Positions 1-8,388 of a stretch of 64,000 bases of DNA are shown here, piece by piece. Location of the stretch: assembly GCF_023028105.1 (NCBI RefSeq), contig NZ_CP095491.1, positions 1,922,001 through 1,986,000 on the forward strand, written 5' to 3'. This stretch comes from Halosolutus gelatinilyticus (GTDB lineage: Archaea; Halobacteriota; Halobacteria; Halobacteriales; Natrialbaceae). The position numbers and the translations under genes are program-made. The notes beneath the pieces were generated by a model. That model was not told the origin of the DNA and made no database searches. It saw only the letters and a program-made list of their open reading frames with translations. Every line of letters starts with the position of its first letter. Position 1 is the first letter of the stretch.

Positions 1-717
1 GACTTCGCCGAGGACTGTCGCGATCGCGGGTTCGGCGGGTTCAAGATCCACGGCTGGGGCGGCGGCGACGAGGCCCGCGACCTGACGCGAGAGATCGAGG
101 CCGTCCACGCCGTCGGCGAGCGGGTCGGCGACGAGATGGACCTGATGCACGATCCGGCCTGTGAACTCGAGACGTTCGCCGACGCCCTCGAACTCGGTCG
201 CGCGCTGGATGCGGAAGGGTTCTTCTGGTACGAGGACCCGTTCCGCGACGGCGGGATTTCCCAGCACGCCCACCGGAAGCTCGCCCGGAAACTCGACACG
301 CCGATCCTCCAGACGGAACACGTGCGCGGACTCGAGAGTAAATCGGACTTCGCCGCCAACGACGCCACGGACTTCCTGCGCGCCGACCCCGAGTACGACG
401 CCGGCATCACGGGAGCGATCAAGGTGGCGCGGATGGCCGAGGCCTTCGGCCTCGACGTGGAGTTCCACGCGCCCGGTCCCGCACAGCGCCACTGCATCGC
501 GGCGTGTCGAAACTCCAACTACTACGAGCTGGCGCTCGTCCATCCGAAGTGTCAGAACACCCAACCGCCCGTCTACCGGGGCGACTACTCCGACATGATG
601 AGTGCCGTCGACGAGGACGGAACTGTCTCGGTCCCCGACGGCCCCGGCCTGGGTGTCGAGTACGACTGGGACTACATCGAGGAGAACACGACCGGAAGCG
701 TCCACGTCTACGAGTAA
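1..717 (+). CDS. Sugar-acid dehydratase, enolase/mandelate-racemase superfamily (XacD-like), 3' part
   Basis: The frame is open from base 1, so the start lies outside the window; 238 residues of the C-terminal TIM-barrel part are present. Visible superfamily landmarks are GFKIHGW (base region), MHDP, the metal ligand in WYEDPF, ILQTEH, and FHAPGP near the end. In this subgroup of haloarchaeal and Sulfolobus enzymes the reaction is dehydration of gluconate, xylonate or arabinonate to the 2-keto-3-deoxy acid. The next gene is a 2,5-dioxovalerate dehydrogenase-like ALDH and a xylose dehydrogenase is encoded nearby, so xylonate dehydratase is the most likely role (inference). Gluconate dehydratase is the main alternative. 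The protein is cytosolic with a halophile-type acidic composition. Confidence 0.8.
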   Translation, partial: DFAEDCRDRGFGGFKIHGWGGGDEARDLTREIEAVHAVGERVGDEMDLMHDPACELETFADALELGRALDAEGFFWYEDPFRDGGISQHAHRKLARKLDTPILQTEHVRGLESKSDFAANDATDFLRADPEYDAGITGAIKVARMAEAFGLDVEFHAPGPAQRHCIAACRNSNYYELALVHPKCQNTQPPVYRGDYSDMMSAVDEDGTVSVPDGPGLGVEYDWDYIEENTTGSVHVYE

Positions 718-898
718 CCGGCGCGACCGCCGACCGGCGATCGACGATCGCGCTGATTTTGCGGACCATCGAAGTGAGCGTCCCCAGTACGGTCCGGGCG
801 AGTTCGGCGACGGCGACCGTTCGATCCGCGGATCGGTTCCGCGACGGAAACTTCGGAACGGCAAGAATTATGGGCGGACGGGACGACGGCTACACTGT

Positions 899-2338
899 AT
901 GTCCGACCAGCGGTTGAACTTCATTGGCGGCGAGTGGACCGAATCGCAGACCGGAGAGACGTTCGAGACGATCGACCCCGCGAATCCCGGGGAGGTCATC
1001 GCGACCTACCCGCGGTCCAACGCTGAGGACACCGAACGGGCCATCGAGGCGGCCGCCGAGGCCAGCGACGAGTGGGCCGCGACGCCCGGCCCCGAGCGCG
1101 GTCGCGTCCTCACGAAGACCGGCTCCCTGCTTGATCAGCGCGCGGACGAGCTGACCGAACTGCTCGTCCGCGAGGAGGGCAAGACCCGAAGCGAGGCCGG
1201 CGGCGAGGTACAACGGGCCATCGACATCTTCCACTACTACGGCTCGAAGGCCAGCGACCTCGGCGGCACGGTCAAAAGCTCCAGCGCCCGCGACACGAAC
1301 CTCTACACGAAAACCGAACCCCTCGGCGTCGCCGGCCTGATCACGCCGTGGAACTACCCGATCGCCATCCCGGCCTGGAAGATCGCACCGGCCCTGGCCG
1401 CCGGCAACGCGGTCGTCATCAAGCCCGCCTCGCTCGCGCCCGGCGTCGTCCACGAGATCGCCGACGCGCTCGCGGAGGCCGGCCTCCCCGACGGCGTCTG
1501 CAACGTCGTCACAGGTCCCGGCAGCGAGGTCGGCAGCACCATCGCGGGCCACGAGGACGTCGACGCCGTCTCCTTCACCGGCAGCACCGCGGTCGGCAAC
1601 ACCGTCTACGACACCGCGACCGAGGACGGCAAGCGCGTCCAGCTCGAGATGGGCGGGAAGAACCCGACGGTCGTCGGCGCCAGTGCGGACGTCGAGGAGG
1701 CGGCCGACATCGTCGCCAACGGCGCCTTCGGCGTGACCGGCCAGGCCTGTACCGCCTGCTCCCGAGCCATCGTCCACGAGGAACTTTACGAGGAGTTCGT
1801 CGACGCCGTCGTCGATCGGGCCGCGGCCATCGAGCACGGCCACGGCCTCGACGATCCGGACATGGGCCCCCACGTCAGCGAGTCCGAGCTCGAGAGCACG
1901 CTGGAGTACGTCGGAATCGCCGAGGACGAGGGCGCTACCCTCGAACACGGCGGATCCGCGCTCGATCGAGAGGGGTACTTCGTCGAGCCCACGGTCTTCT
2001 CGGACGTCGACCCCGAGATGACCCTCGCGCAGGAGGAAGTCTTCGGGCCGGTGCTCGCCGTCATCCCCGTTAGCGACTTCGACGAGGGCGTCCGCGTCGC
2101 CAACGACGTCGATTACGGGCTCTCGGCCAGCGTCGTCACGGACGACCACACCGAGGCCAACCGCTTCGTCGAGGAGATCGAAGCCGGCGTCGTGAAGGTC
2201 AACGAGAAGACGACCGGGCTCGAACTCCACGTCCCCTTCGGCGGGATGAAGGCCTCCTCGAGCGAGACCTACCGCGAGCAGGGCGACGCGGCCCTCGACT
2301 TCTACACGATCAGCAAGACGGTCTACGACAACTACTGA
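899..2338 (+). CDS. Aldehyde dehydrogenase, probable 2,5-dioxovalerate (alpha-ketoglutarate semialdehyde) dehydrogenase
   Basis: A 479-residue ALDH-superfamily enzyme of normal length. Landmarks in order: TPWNYPIAIP, the KPAS cofactor segment, the FTGSTAVG NAD(P)-binding turn, ELGG-like LEMGGKNP with the general-base Glu, the catalytic Cys in GQACTACSR, and EEVFGPV. The C-terminal segment KTTGLELHVPFGGMK resembles ketoglutarate semialdehyde dehydrogenases, which make the last step of the oxidative pentose pathway (2-oxoglutarate formation). The ATG at 899 was chosen because the conserved FIGGEW strand begins nine residues later and the frame upstream is arginine-rich, shadow-like sequence. 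It lies 181 nt after the sugar-acid dehydratase on the same strand, which fits a xac-type pathway. The exact aldehyde substrate is inferred. Confidence 0.82.
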   Translation: MSDQRLNFIGGEWTESQTGETFETIDPANPGEVIATYPRSNAEDTERAIEAAAEASDEWAATPGPERGRVLTKTGSLLDQRADELTELLVREEGKTRSEAGGEVQRAIDIFHYYGSKASDLGGTVKSSSARDTNLYTKTEPLGVAGLITPWNYPIAIPAWKIAPALAAGNAVVIKPASLAPGVVHEIADALAEAGLPDGVCNVVTGPGSEVGSTIAGHEDVDAVSFTGSTAVGNTVYDTATEDGKRVQLEMGGKNPTVVGASADVEEAADIVANGAFGVTGQACTACSRAIVHEELYEEFVDAVVDRAAAIEHGHGLDDPDMGPHVSESELESTLEYVGIAEDEGATLEHGGSALDREGYFVEPTVFSDVDPEMTLAQEEVFGPVLAVIPVSDFDEGVRVANDVDYGLSASVVTDDHTEANRFVEEIEAGVVKVNEKTTGLELHVPFGGMKASSSETYREQGDAALDFYTISKTVYDNY

Positions 2339-2457
2339 CGGCCCGACGGCCCCGGAGACGGGAACCGATCGACGCCGATTTTCGGACGCCGAACCGACCG
2401 TGCCCGACGAGCCGCCAGTCCGAATCATTAAGATGTTGGATTGAGAGGGTCACGGTG

Positions 2458-4791
2458 ATGCAAACCAGTCCGGACCGCGGCGTCGTCGGGACGTCCGCCG
2501 AGCGCCGCGTCGAGGGGCTCCTCGACGAGATGACGATCGAGGAGAAGGTCGCACAGCTCGGTTCGGTGAACGCCGACAAACTCCTGGACGACGACGGCGA
2601 ACTCGACGAAGAGGCCGTGAGGGCCCACCTCTCCACGGGGATCGGCCATCTGACCCGGATCGGCGGCGAAGGGGGCCTCTCTCCGCGGGAGGCGGCCGAA
2701 CGGATCAACGAACTCCAGTCGTTCCTCGCGACGGAGACGCGTCTCGGGATCCCCGCGATCCCGCACGAGGAGTGTCTCAGCGGCTACATGGGTCCGGAGG
2801 GGACGACGTTCCCGCAGATGATCGGGATGGCGAGCACGTGGTCGCCCGACCTCCTCGCGGCGGTCACTGGCACCGTTCGCGACCAGCTCGAGGCCATCGG
2901 AACCGCGCACGCGCTTTCCCCGGTCCTCGACGTCGCTCGCGACCTCCGGTGGGGACGCGTCGAGGAGACGTTCGGCGAGGACCCCTACCTGGTCGCGGCG
3001 ATGGCGTGCAGCTACGTCGAGGGGCTCCAGGGGGACGGCGACGGCGTCTCGGCGACGCTCAAGCACTTCGTCGGCCACGGCGCCGGCGAGGGCGGGAAGA
3101 ACCGCAGTTCCGTCAACCTCGGCCGACGAGAGCTCCGCGAGACTCACATGTTCCCCTTCGAGGCGGCCGTCCGAACGGCGAACGCCGAGTCGGTCATGAA
3201 CGCCTATCACGACGTCGACGGGGTCCCGTGCGCCAGCGACGAGTGGCTCCTGACCGACGTACTCCGCGGCGAATGGGGGTTCGACGGGACCGTCGTCTCG
3301 GACTACTACAGCGTCGAGTTCCTCCGAAGCGAACACGGCGTCGCCGCGGACGAGCGGGAGGCGGGCGTCGCGGCCGTCGAAGCCGGGATCGACGTCGAAC
3401 TTCCCTCCACCGACTGCTACGGCGACCATCTCGCCGAGGCCGTCGCGGACGGAGAACTCGCCGAGGAGACGATCGACGAGGCGGTTCGCCGCGTCCTCCG
3501 CGCGAAGGCCCGGAAGGGCCTCCTCGACGACTCGACGGTCGATCCCGACGCGGCGACGGCCCCGTTCGGAACCGACGAGGCGAGGGAACTCGCTGAACGC
3601 GCCGCCCGCGAATCGATGACGCTGCTGAAAAACGACGATGAGCTACTCCCACTCGTCGGCGAGGAGACGGACGTGGTCGCGGTGATCGGTCCGAAAGCCG
3701 ACGACGCCCAGGAACTCATGGGCGACTACGCCTACCCCGCCCACTACCCCGAGGAGGAGGTCGAACTCGACGCGACGACGCCGCTCGACGCCGTCCGCGA
3801 GCGGGCCGACGAGTACGGATTCGACGTGCGCTACGAACGGGGGTGTACGACGACCGGACCCGAGACGGACGGATTCGACGCGGCCGCGGGCGCCGCCGCG
3901 GACGCCGACGTCGCGATCGCGTTCGTCGGCGCTCGCTCTGCGGTCGACTTCTCGGATTCCGACAAGGAGCGGATCAACAAGCCGAGCGTCGCCACCAGCG
4001 GCGAGGGCTGTGACGTGGTCGACCTCGGTCTCCCCGGCGTCCAGCGCGACCTCGTCGAGCGACTCCACGAGACCGGGACTCCGGTCGCGGTCGTCGTCGT
4101 GAGCGGAAAACCCCACTCGATCGAGTGGATCGCGGAGGAAGTCCCGGCCGTCGTGCAGGCGTGGCTCCCCGGCGAACGCGGCGGCGAGGGCGTCGCCGCC
4201 GTTCTGTTCGGCGAACACAACCCCGCCGGCCACCTCCCCGTCTCCGTCCCGCGCACCGTCGGCCAGCTTCCGATCCACTACAATCGGAAACCCAACACCG
4301 CGAACGAGGAGTACGTCTACACCGAAAGCGACCCGCTCTACCCCTTCGGCCACGGACTGAGCTACACCGAGTTCGAGTACGGCGACCTCTCGCTGTCGAC
4401 CGAGGAACTTCCCCCCGCCGGCGCGATCGCTGCGACGGTCACCGTCGAAAACGTCGGCGACGTCGCGGGTACCGACGTCGTCCAGCTGTACGCGAGCGCC
4501 GAGAATCCCGACCTGGCGCGGCCGGTTCAGGAACTCGTCGGGTTCGAACGCGTCTCCCTCGAGCCGGGCGAGGCGAAGCGCGTCACGTTCGAGGTAGACG
4601 CCTCGCAACTGGCCTACCACGACCGGAACGTCGACCTGGTCGTGGAGGAGGGCCCCTACGAGTTTCGGATCGGCCGCTCGGCCGCCGACGTGGTCTCGAC
4701 CGCGTCCGTCGAGGTGACCGGAACGAAAACGGTGCCGAGCACCGGTCGAACGTACTTCGCGGAGACGGACGTCGAGTATACCGACCCATGA
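2458..4791 (+). CDS. GH3 glycoside hydrolase, probable beta-xylosidase/beta-glucosidase
   Basis: A 777-residue family GH3 enzyme with the usual layout: N-terminal TIM barrel, alpha/beta sandwich from about residue 390, and a C-terminal fibronectin-III-like domain (about 650-760). Landmarks are RWGRVEETFGEDP, KHFVGHGAGEGG, the catalytic nucleophile Asp282 in VVSDYYS, and PFGHGLSYT before the FnIII domain. The KHFVGH...GGKN and SDYYSV forms resemble bacterial xylosidase/arabinosidase-type GH3 proteins more than cellobiases (recollection, not a search). No signal peptide is visible, so it should act on imported oligosaccharides in the cytosol. A GTG directly precedes the chosen ATG. The stop overlaps the next start (ATGA). 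Xylobiose/xylo-oligomer hydrolysis is inferred from neighbours such as GH67. Confidence 0.85.
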   Translation: MQTSPDRGVVGTSAERRVEGLLDEMTIEEKVAQLGSVNADKLLDDDGELDEEAVRAHLSTGIGHLTRIGGEGGLSPREAAERINELQSFLATETRLGIPAIPHEECLSGYMGPEGTTFPQMIGMASTWSPDLLAAVTGTVRDQLEAIGTAHALSPVLDVARDLRWGRVEETFGEDPYLVAAMACSYVEGLQGDGDGVSATLKHFVGHGAGEGGKNRSSVNLGRRELRETHMFPFEAAVRTANAESVMNAYHDVDGVPCASDEWLLTDVLRGEWGFDGTVVSDYYSVEFLRSEHGVAADEREAGVAAVEAGIDVELPSTDCYGDHLAEAVADGELAEETIDEAVRRVLRAKARKGLLDDSTVDPDAATAPFGTDEARELAERAARESMTLLKNDDELLPLVGEETDVVAVIGPKADDAQELMGDYAYPAHYPEEEVELDATTPLDAVRERADEYGFDVRYERGCTTTGPETDGFDAAAGAAADADVAIAFVGARSAVDFSDSDKERINKPSVATSGEGCDVVDLGLPGVQRDLVERLHETGTPVAVVVVSGKPHSIEWIAEEVPAVVQAWLPGERGGEGVAAVLFGEHNPAGHLPVSVPRTVGQLPIHYNRKPNTANEEYVYTESDPLYPFGHGLSYTEFEYGDLSLSTEELPPAGAIAATVTVENVGDVAGTDVVQLYASAENPDLARPVQELVGFERVSLEPGEAKRVTFEVDASQLAYHDRNVDLVVEEGPYEFRIGRSAADVVSTASVEVTGTKTVPSTGRTYFAETDVEYTDP

Positions 4792-5696
4792 CGACGGATT
4801 CACCGGAGCCGCTCGACGGAGTCGCCCCCGAGTCGGTGTCGCCCGGCGACGTCGACGACGCGGAGATCCGCGCCGCCCTTTCCTCGTCGAACCCGCTGGT
4901 CCGGCAGCGAGGCGCGGCGGTCTGTGAAACGCTCGCCGCGGAGGCCGTCGACGCCGTGCGTCCGTTCTTCGACGACATCGCCTCGCTCGCCGCCGACGAC
5001 AGCATCGCGGTCGTGTTGCGCGCGATCGCCGTCCTCCAGACCGTCGCCGAGCGCGACCCGGGAGCGCTCGAGGGGCGGCTGGAGGGGCTCGTCGACGCGG
5101 TCGAAACCGACATCGCGGACGTGCAACTGACCGGTGCGCGCGCGCTCGGAACGATCGTCGTGGCCCGCCCCGCGCTCGTCGCGCCGCACGCGCGGCGGTT
5201 GATCGCGGCGGTTCGAGCCACCGAACTCGATCCGGACGTGTCCGACTTCGGCGACGTGGTGGACGACGAGGTGACCCGGCGCACCCTCCAAGACCACGAG
5301 GAAGAAGAGCGCACCCGGTGGATCGCCGGCCGTCGGACGCTGGTCAACGTTGTCGTCGCCGTCGCCGAAGCGGCGCCGCGGTCGACGGCCGACGCCGTCC
5401 CGGACCTCGTGGCGCTGCTGGACGACGCGGACCCGATCGTTACCGGCGGTGCCGTCGACGCCCTCGGCGAACTGGCGGCGACGAACCCGGACGCCGTCGC
5501 CCCGGCGCGGGATCCCCTGATCGACTGTCTCGACCACGATCAGGTCGTCGTTCGTGCGCGTGCGATTCGTGCGCTCGGCCACCTCGGGGACGACGCGGCC
5601 GTGTCGAAACTGCGGGCGGTAGCCGCGGCTGACCCGAACGGGGACGTCCGGGAACTCGCGAGCGACACCGCGGACTTTCTGGCGGACGCGTCGTAG
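4788..5696 (+). CDS. HEAT-repeat protein
   Basis: A 302-residue acidic protein built of repeating helical hairpins: 'NPLVRQRGAAVCETLA', 'DPIVTGGAVDALGELA' and 'VVVRARAIRALGHLGD' are typical HEAT/PBS-lyase-like units. The start ATG overlaps the GH3 stop by 4 nt (ATGA), so the two are probably co-transcribed and translationally coupled. HEAT proteins of this type usually act as protein-interaction scaffolds or lyase-like chaperones; no catalytic motif is visible. A role in the xylan operon is unknown and coupling could be incidental. Confidence 0.75.
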   Translation: MTTDSPEPLDGVAPESVSPGDVDDAEIRAALSSSNPLVRQRGAAVCETLAAEAVDAVRPFFDDIASLAADDSIAVVLRAIAVLQTVAERDPGALEGRLEGLVDAVETDIADVQLTGARALGTIVVARPALVAPHARRLIAAVRATELDPDVSDFGDVVDDEVTRRTLQDHEEEERTRWIAGRRTLVNVVVAVAEAAPRSTADAVPDLVALLDDADPIVTGGAVDALGELAATNPDAVAPARDPLIDCLDHDQVVVRARAIRALGHLGDDAAVSKLRAVAAADPNGDVRELASDTADFLADAS

Positions 5697-5751
5697 TTCG
5701 ACGCGCGGCCCCTCGATCGCTTCGTCGCGCGATTCGACGCAGAGAGCGGGG

Positions 5752-5985
5752 TCAGTCGTCCATCTCGCGTTTCGTGGTGTACCAGTACAGCGCGCTGAAC
5801 GTGACGAACCCGACGGCCACTAGCACGACGTCGATGACGAGGATCGGAAACGCCTTGTCGCCGGGTTCGACGAACGGGATCGCGAGCGCGAGCATGAGCC
5901 CCGACGCGATCAGCAGGGCGAGAACGACCTTCATCTGCTCGCGCTGTGCGGCGACGAGGTCGAGCAGCGCGGACGTTTTCGACAT
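5752..5985 (-). CDS. Small two-helix membrane protein
   Basis: A 77-residue protein with two hydrophobic segments (about residues 19-40 and 46-66), a charged N-terminus and a KREMDD tail. The architecture matches small uncharacterised haloarchaeal membrane proteins. It lies convergent with the HEAT gene and just downstream of the GH67 gene on the same strand, 130 nt away. I do not recognise a function. Confidence 0.6.
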   Translation of the reverse strand: MSKTSALLDLVAAQREQMKVVLALLIASGLMLALAIPFVEPGDKAFPILVIDVVLVAVGFVTFSALYWYTTKREMDD

Positions 5986-6115
5986 GGTGTGTGGGTGGTG
6001 AACGCACCTGAAAAATCTACCGGTGGATCGACTGCCGTGACCGACGACGGTCCCGTCGGCTGCTTTCTCGGCGGTGGACGAGAGGTATCGGATCGGTTCG
6101 TCGGGACGGCCGACG

Positions 6116-8185
6116 CTACTTCTCTTGCACGCGCCCGCGCTCGTCAGGAATGCCGGAGCGGTCTCGGAAGTACGCGGTGAGCACGTCGCGCCACCGCTCG
6201 GCCTGCGCGACCTGCTCGTCGAACCGATCGGCGACGTGGCGGTACCGCCGCTCGTCCACGCACCCTTCGAGGCTGCGCCAGCGGTCGCGGAGCCGTTCGA
6301 CCTCCTCGACGCCCGCGAAGCAGTTGTCGTAGAGCCGCTGGATCACGGTCGTCCCGTCAGCGAGTTCGTGATCCCAGGGGAGGTGGTGGAAGAAGAGGAG
6401 GAGTTCCTCGGGACACGTCTCGACGGCGCCGTAGCGCTCGGCGATCGGGTCGGGGTACTGGGCGACGTAGCCGCTCCCGCTCTCGGTCCGATCGACGCCG
6501 ATCCCGTCCTCGCTCGCGCCGTGGTAGCCGGGCCACTCCTCGGGCGACGGGTAGTAGTGGTTCTCGAGGTACTCCTCGCCGTTGTGCATCATGTGCATCA
6601 GGCCGAGGCCGCCGGTCTGGTAGTCGATACAGGCCGTCCACGAGTCGCGGAGGATCTCCACGACCGTCTCGACGACGGTCTCGTCCGCGCCGAACGTCTG
6701 CCGGACCCACTCGTCGGTGATCGTCTCGGCCGACAGGTCGGGGTCCCAGGCCGTCCGCCCGAAGGCGTAGAGGTTTGCCTGGGCGAGGTAGTGGCCGGTC
6801 CAGTTGTAGTCCTCGCCGACGTTGCCGACGCCGACGACGCCCTGTCCCGGGCCGCGCAGGAGGGACTTCACCGGCGTCCCCTCGCCGTCGGCGCGGGTGT
6901 CGAACTCGAGGGTCTCCTTCCACATCGGGAGGTGGTAGGTCGCGTGGACGCCCTGGCCCGTGTACTCCTGGGCGAGCTGGAGCTCGAGTCCGAGGTTCGT
7001 CTCCGGCATCGCGCCGAACAGCGTCGACGCGGGCTCGCGGGGCTGGAAGTCGATCGGGCCGTTCTTGATCTGGACGGTGACGTTGTCGGCGAAGTCGCCG
7101 TCCAGCGGTTCGAACGTGTCGTAGGCCTGTACCGCCCGGTCCTCGTGGGTGCCGTAGACGAACGCCCGCCACCAGACGCGGCCGCCGTGGGGCTCGAGCG
7201 CCGCCGCGATCGCGTTCGCGCCGTCTACGTGATCCCGGTCGTAGTCGTAGGGCCCGGGCTGGCCCTCCGAGTCGGCCTTGACGAGGAAGCCGCCGAAGTC
7301 CGGCACGAGGTCGTAGATCTCGTCGGCCTTCCGCCGCCACCACGCTTTGACGCCCTCGTCGAGCGGGTCGGCGGTGTCGAGGTCGCCGACCAGCATCGGC
7401 GACGCGAAGTTGACCGAGAGGTACGTCCGGATCCCGTACCGCCGGAACAGCGACGCGAGCCCGGTGAAGTCCTCGAGCCGCCGTGACTCGAGCAGTTGCC
7501 ACCCCTCGAAGGCGTCGAACGCGCCGTTCGCGCTCTCGCGGGGCGGCTTCGTCGTGTTGACGTTGTTGAGGACGATCCCGTCGATTCCGACCGAGGCCAG
7601 CAGCCGGGCGTAAGCCTCGTACCGCGGCCGGAGATCGGGCAGTCGCTCCCAGTCGAAGATCGACTCGCCGCCGTAGCCGCGCTCGACCGATCGGCGGAAG
7701 GGCGTATCCCACTGGTTGAGCAGCCGGTTCTCGTACGTCGGCTCCTCGCGGACGTCGAGGTCGTCGATCGGTTCGCCGAGGGCCAGTAGTCGGAGGAGGT
7801 GGAACGTCCCGTACACCAGGCCCCGATCGGTGGCGGCGGTCACGACGAGACAGTCCGCGTCGTTCCAGGTGACCGACCGGAGGAGGTAGCCGCCGTCCGC
7901 GAGGTCAGCGACGTCGTCGACCGGCACCGACTCGGCGATCATCGCCATGTCGTCCGGCGTGCCGACGGCCAGGAACCCGTCGACCGTCGTCGGCGGGTGC
8001 TGCCAGAGGTGCGGGTCCACCCCCAGCAGGCCGGGCAGCGCCCGCCGGAGTTCGTCCCGGACCGCGGCGCACTCGGGGGCCTTCTCGGCCACGTACGCGT
8101 GTCTACACCGCCGCCGGTACGAGGCGCGCCGATCGTCGTTCGCAACGCGCTCGTACCGAAGCCAGCAGTCGTCGTACTGATTCAT
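6116..8185 (-). CDS. aguA: GH67 alpha-glucuronidase
   Basis: A 689-residue protein of the normal length for GH67. It shows the family signature NGPIDFQPREP...FGAMPETN...QLAQEYTGQ. By alignment from memory with Cellvibrio GlcA67A, the paired catalytic carboxylates are Asp379 and Glu407 (the same 28-residue spacing as D365/E393), and the proton donor is probably Glu307 in KADSEGQPG. GH67 enzymes release 4-O-methyl-D-glucuronic acid from the non-reducing end of aldouronic acids, usually inside the cell after import. No signal peptide is present. The ATG at 8185 (MNQYDD) was chosen because sequence upstream in frame is shadow-like; a TATA-like TTTTA lies about 30 nt upstream. The gene is divergent from the ABC importer that probably supplies its substrate. 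Confidence 0.9.
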   Translation of the reverse strand: MNQYDDCWLRYERVANDDRRASYRRRCRHAYVAEKAPECAAVRDELRRALPGLLGVDPHLWQHPPTTVDGFLAVGTPDDMAMIAESVPVDDVADLADGGYLLRSVTWNDADCLVVTAATDRGLVYGTFHLLRLLALGEPIDDLDVREEPTYENRLLNQWDTPFRRSVERGYGGESIFDWERLPDLRPRYEAYARLLASVGIDGIVLNNVNTTKPPRESANGAFDAFEGWQLLESRRLEDFTGLASLFRRYGIRTYLSVNFASPMLVGDLDTADPLDEGVKAWWRRKADEIYDLVPDFGGFLVKADSEGQPGPYDYDRDHVDGANAIAAALEPHGGRVWWRAFVYGTHEDRAVQAYDTFEPLDGDFADNVTVQIKNGPIDFQPREPASTLFGAMPETNLGLELQLAQEYTGQGVHATYHLPMWKETLEFDTRADGEGTPVKSLLRGPGQGVVGVGNVGEDYNWTGHYLAQANLYAFGRTAWDPDLSAETITDEWVRQTFGADETVVETVVEILRDSWTACIDYQTGGLGLMHMMHNGEEYLENHYYPSPEEWPGYHGASEDGIGVDRTESGSGYVAQYPDPIAERYGAVETCPEELLLFFHHLPWDHELADGTTVIQRLYDNCFAGVEEVERLRDRWRSLEGCVDERRYRHVADRFDEQVAQAERWRDVLTAYFRDRSGIPDERGRVQEK

Positions 8186-8355
8186 CGAGATTCGATCGAG
8201 TCGTCGGCGGCGATCGGTAAAACGATAATGGTCGATCGCGCTCGGATCGGTCGGACCGGGGACCGACCAGGGTGCCGATAGTCGGTATTGTGCCACGTCG
8301 TCGCCTGTACCGCGCGTCGGCGGGACATCCGTCACTGAGATCACACATCATAATA

Positions 8356-8362
8356 TTTATTA
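8356..8362 (+). promoter_or_regulatory. TATA-like box of the importer operon
   Basis: TTTATTA is centred about 30 nt before the ATG at 8389 in an AT-rich patch within very GC-rich DNA. This spacing is the normal archaeal arrangement for a leaderless transcript. Confidence 0.55.
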
Positions 8363-8388
8363 CCAACTATGATTATCTATCCCATGTC

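Noticed and set aside
890-2428. 512-codon open frame on the minus strand
   Set aside because: Antisense to the ALDH gene; Val/Asp/Arg/Gly-rich without motifs, an effect of high GC at third positions.
6074-7486. 470-codon open frame on the plus strand
   Set aside because: Antisense to the GH67 gene, which shows all family motifs; the frame has only shadow composition.
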